Below are positions 5,157-7,080 of a stretch of 7,080 bases of DNA, in pieces. The position numbers and the translations under genes are program-made. Origin of the DNA: Clostridia bacterium (GTDB taxonomy: Bacteria > Bacillota > Clostridia > Christensenellales > Aristaeellaceae); NCBI GenBank assembly GCA_900754755.1, contig CAAEEC010000134.1, forward strand, positions 1-7,080. The letters are read 5' to 3'. The notes under the pieces were generated by a model. The model saw only the letters and a program-made list of their open reading frames with translations, had not been told where the DNA came from and made no database searches. Position 1 is the stretch's first letter. Each line of letters begins with the position of its first letter.

Positions 5157-5489
5157 ATGACGCGGGAAGAAATCCACAGGGATTATCAAATTCCCTTATC
5201 CGTGATCAAAGCCTACGACGAGTGGGCGCTTTCCGGAAGCAAAACCCCGCAATACAGCGAGGAAGACCTCCGGCGGCTAAGCCTGCTGGTGACGCTCCAC
5301 GAAGCGGGGTTTTCCGCCCCAGAGGCCCAGGCGTATCTGCGGCTGGATGGCGAAGCGGGCGATACCCGAGGGCCGCGCCTTCTTTTGCTGAACGCGCGGC
5401 GCAAAGCCATGCTGGAAGAAATCCACCGCGCCGAAAAGCGGCTGGAGCGGCTGGACGGTTTGCGTTTTTCGCTCAGAAACCATATATAA
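5157..5489 (+). CDS. Small MerR-like transcriptional regulator
   Basis: 110-residue protein resembling the DNA-binding half of MerR regulators. The helix-turn-helix is at 1-25 (EEIHRDYQIPLSVIKAYDEW at 4-23), where the usual RYYE of the recognition helix is replaced by KAYD. The wing and second helical pair follow with YSEEDLRRLSLLVTLHEAGFS at 33-53. A charged C-terminal helix (78-105, rich in R, K, E and L) should form the dimer coiled coil. There is no effector domain and no cysteine, so it does not sense metals or redox through thiols by itself. ATG at 5157 is preferred over a TTG at 5088, because the latter is the -35 hexamer; a GGGGAG sits 10 nt before the ATG. The aldo/keto reductase gene follows after 22 nt, so it probably controls this operon. 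Confidence 0.82.
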   Translation: MTREEIHRDYQIPLSVIKAYDEWALSGSKTPQYSEEDLRRLSLLVTLHEAGFSAPEAQAYLRLDGEAGDTRGPRLLLLNARRKAMLEEIHRAEKRLERLDGLRFSLRNHI

Positions 5490-5511
5490 GAGACGGGAAA
5501 GGGGATTGGGT

Positions 5512-6549
5512 ATGCAACATCGCGCCTTGGGAAAAACCAGCCTGATGGTTTCCCCCGTTTGCATGGGCTGCATGGGATTTGGCGACGCGGCACAGGGTCA
5601 GCATAGCTGGACGCTCTGCGAAGCGGATTCCCGCGCTATCCTTTTGCAGGGGCTGGAAAGCGGCATCAATTTTTTCGACACAGCCATCGCCTACCAAAGC
5701 GGCACCAGCGAACAATACCTGGGCCGCGCGTTAAAGGATTTCGCCCGGCGGGAGGAAGTGGTGGTAGCCACAAAATTTCTGCCGCGCACACAGGCGGAAA
5801 TCGAAAGCGGCGTCAGCGGACAAGAGCATATCCAAAAAATGCTGGACAAAAGTCTGCGGAACCTGGGGATGGACTACGTCGATTTGTACATTTACCACAT
5901 GTGGGATTACCAAACCCCGCTCATCGACATCATGAACGGCCTAAACCGCGCAGTAAAGGCGGGCAAAGCGCGCTACATCGGCATTTCCAATTGCTTTGCC
6001 TGGCAGCTATGCAAGGCAAACGCGCTGGCGGAGCGGGAAGGCTGGGCCAAATTTGTCAGCATACAGGGGCATTACAACCTGATCTTCCGCGAGGAAGAGC
6101 GGGAAATGATTCCCTTCTGCCGGGAAGAAAACATCGCGCTCACCCCTTACAGCGCGCTGGCCGGCGGACGGCTTGCCAAACAGCCGGGTGAAACCTCCCG
6201 CCGCTTAGAAGAGGATAGTTATGCCCACTTGAAATATGACGCTACGCAGGCGCAGGACGCCCAGGTCATCGACCGCGTACACGCCCTCGCGCAGCGGCGC
6301 GGCACGAGCATGACCGCCATTTCCCTGGCCTGGCTCATGGCCAAGGGCGCTGTGCCCGTGGTGGGCATGACGAAGCCGCGCCACGTGGAAGGCGCGGTAG
6401 AGGCCAGCGCTTTGACGCTGACGGAGGCGGAAATCGCCTGGCTGGAAGAGCCCTATGTGCCGCACGCGCTGGTGGGCGTGATGGCGCAAAACACCGCCGC
6501 CGCGGCAAAAGAGCCGCATGTGTGGTCCACAGGCAAGCAAAATATTTGA
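5512..6549 (+). CDS. Aldo/keto reductase
   Basis: 345-residue NAD(P)H-dependent carbonyl reductase of the (beta/alpha)8 aldo/keto reductase superfamily, cytoplasmic. The catalytic tetrad is complete: D56 and Y61 in NFFDTAIAY (53-61), K88 in VVATKF (84-89) and H129 in DLYIYHMW (124-131). RYIGISN at 154-160 is the conserved motif after the sixth strand region, and VVGMTKPRHVEGAV at 283-296 is the cofactor-phosphate region. The C-terminal PYVPHALVG at 314-322 resembles the YakC-like branch. The substrate cannot be assigned. The start at ATG 5512 has AGGGGA 6 nt upstream; a TTG two codons earlier is less likely. It is the second gene of the operon, 22 nt after the MerR-like gene and 54 nt before the flavodoxin. 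A weak GC hairpin between it and the flavodoxin (6552-6568) has no T-run, so transcription probably continues. Confidence 0.94.
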   Translation: MQHRALGKTSLMVSPVCMGCMGFGDAAQGQHSWTLCEADSRAILLQGLESGINFFDTAIAYQSGTSEQYLGRALKDFARREEVVVATKFLPRTQAEIESGVSGQEHIQKMLDKSLRNLGMDYVDLYIYHMWDYQTPLIDIMNGLNRAVKAGKARYIGISNCFAWQLCKANALAEREGWAKFVSIQGHYNLIFREEEREMIPFCREENIALTPYSALAGGRLAKQPGETSRRLEEDSYAHLKYDATQAQDAQVIDRVHALAQRRGTSMTAISLAWLMAKGAVPVVGMTKPRHVEGAVEASALTLTEAEIAWLEEPYVPHALVGVMAQNTAAAAKEPHVWSTGKQNI

Positions 6550-6603
6550 CCCCGCGTCGTTTGCGCGGAGGAATACCACCCATTCTGTAGGAGGTCTGAC
6601 ACG

Positions 6604-7080
6604 ATGAAAAAAATGTCTGCGCTCATTCTCGCGCTCGCGCTTTGCGCCGCGCCCGCTTTTGCCGAAGCCGCGCCACAGCCAAGCCCGGAAGCGGCTTTCG
6701 CGCCCACGGATTCCACCATTCTGGTGGCCTGCTTTTCCGCCACGGGCAACACCTGGCCGCTGGCGGAATATGCCGCCGAATTCCTGAACGCCGACCTGTT
6801 CCGCATCGAACCGGAAATCCCCTATACGGAAGCCGACCTGAATTACGGCGATTCCGCCAGCCGCGCCAACCAGGAAATGAACGATGAAACCAGCCGTCCC
6901 GCCCTCAAAGCCACCGTAGAAAACATAGAGCAGTACGACACGATCCTGTTGGGCTTCCCCATCTGGTGGGGACAGGCCCCGCGCCTCATCGAAACCTTTG
7001 TCGAGGCGCACGACCTTTCCGGAAAGACCATCCTGCCCTTTTGCACCTCCGGTAGCAGCGGCTATGGCCAAACCGGCGAA
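6604..7080 (+). CDS. Exported flavodoxin-like protein (partial, C-terminus missing)
   Basis: The 159 visible residues run off the right edge. Residues 1-20 (MKK, a hydrophobic core, then APAFA) form a signal peptide with a likely signal peptidase I cut after A20. C14 is preceded by LAL, a poor lipobox, so a lipoprotein is less likely. After a Pro/Ala-rich linker (21-36) comes a flavodoxin fold: the FMN phosphate loop SATGNT at 45-50, a second flavin loop PIWWGQAPR at 119-127, and CTSGSSGYGQTG at 147-158. It would bind FMN and carry electrons outside the membrane, with unknown partners. AGGAGG lies 9 nt before the ATG, and a further GGAGG at 6567-6571 lies upstream with no reading frame attached. 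It lies 54 nt after the aldo/keto reductase gene and is probably cotranscribed. No part of the protein beyond residue 159 can be judged. Confidence 0.9.
   Translation, partial: MKKMSALILALALCAAPAFAEAAPQPSPEAAFAPTDSTILVACFSATGNTWPLAEYAAEFLNADLFRIEPEIPYTEADLNYGDSASRANQEMNDETSRPALKATVENIEQYDTILLGFPIWWGQAPRLIETFVEAHDLSGKTILPFCTSGSSGYGQTGE

Noticed and set aside
6552..6568. GC hairpin (CCGCG/CGCGG) between the aldo/keto reductase and flavodoxin genes
   Set aside because: It has only 5 bp and no T-run after it; it is more likely read through than a terminator.
6205..7071. Minus-strand open frame of 288 codons over the end of the aldo/keto reductase and the flavodoxin
   Set aside because: The plus strand has two clear families with good start sites; the antisense product is Gly/Arg-rich and unrecognisable.
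1..7080. CRISPR arrays, tRNA/rRNA genes, transposases, phage or toxin-antitoxin genes
   Set aside because: Nothing on either strand resembled these; the only repeats are the 22-bp pair and the tandem 12-bp motif.

Overview
The window looks like a stretch of chromosome from a GC-rich anaerobic Clostridia-type member of the Bacillota. The evidence is the gene order of an electron-bifurcating [FeFe]-hydrogenase operon (NuoE-like, histidine-kinase-like ATPase, small [2Fe-2S] protein, NuoF-like), strong AGGAGG-type ribosome binding sites, SigA-type promoters, and small LysR, MerR and flavodoxin genes typical of gut Firmicutes. The exact genus cannot be told from this sequence.

Left part, minus strand (1-2412): an operon transcribed leftward from a perfect-consensus promoter (TTGACA, 17 bp, TATAAT). 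Its order is hndA-like NuoE subunit, a stand-alone HATPase, an hndB-like thioredoxin-fold protein and an hndC-like NuoF subunit cut by the window edge. The genes are tightly packed (3-nt gap, ATGA overlap, 15-nt gap). The catalytic hydrogenase subunit is expected further left but is not visible. Together these subunits would pass electrons between NAD(H) and the hydrogenase/ferredoxin sites.

Middle (2559-4166): a minus-strand FAD-dependent oxidoreductase of the FAD_oxidored type, ended by a good hairpin terminator and divergent from a LysR-type regulator gene. The intergenic region holds back-to-back promoters and a tandem 12-bp motif placed where LysR regulators usually bind. The oxidoreductase promoter shares an exact 22-bp element, plus a co-spaced 10-bp block, with the hydrogenase promoter about 1.7 kb away, suggesting common control.

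Right part, plus strand (4167-7080): the LysR gene, then a probable operon starting from its own promoter (TTGGAC, 18 bp, TATAAT) with a small MerR-like regulator, an aldo/keto reductase and an exported flavodoxin that runs off the right edge. The theme of the whole window is redox balance: NAD(H)/ferredoxin/H2 on the left, flavin and NAD(P)H oxidoreductases on the right, with two regulators between them.

No tRNA, rRNA, CRISPR array, insertion sequence or phage gene was seen. The best candidates for something undescribed are the shared promoter element and the ATPase embedded in the hydrogenase operon.
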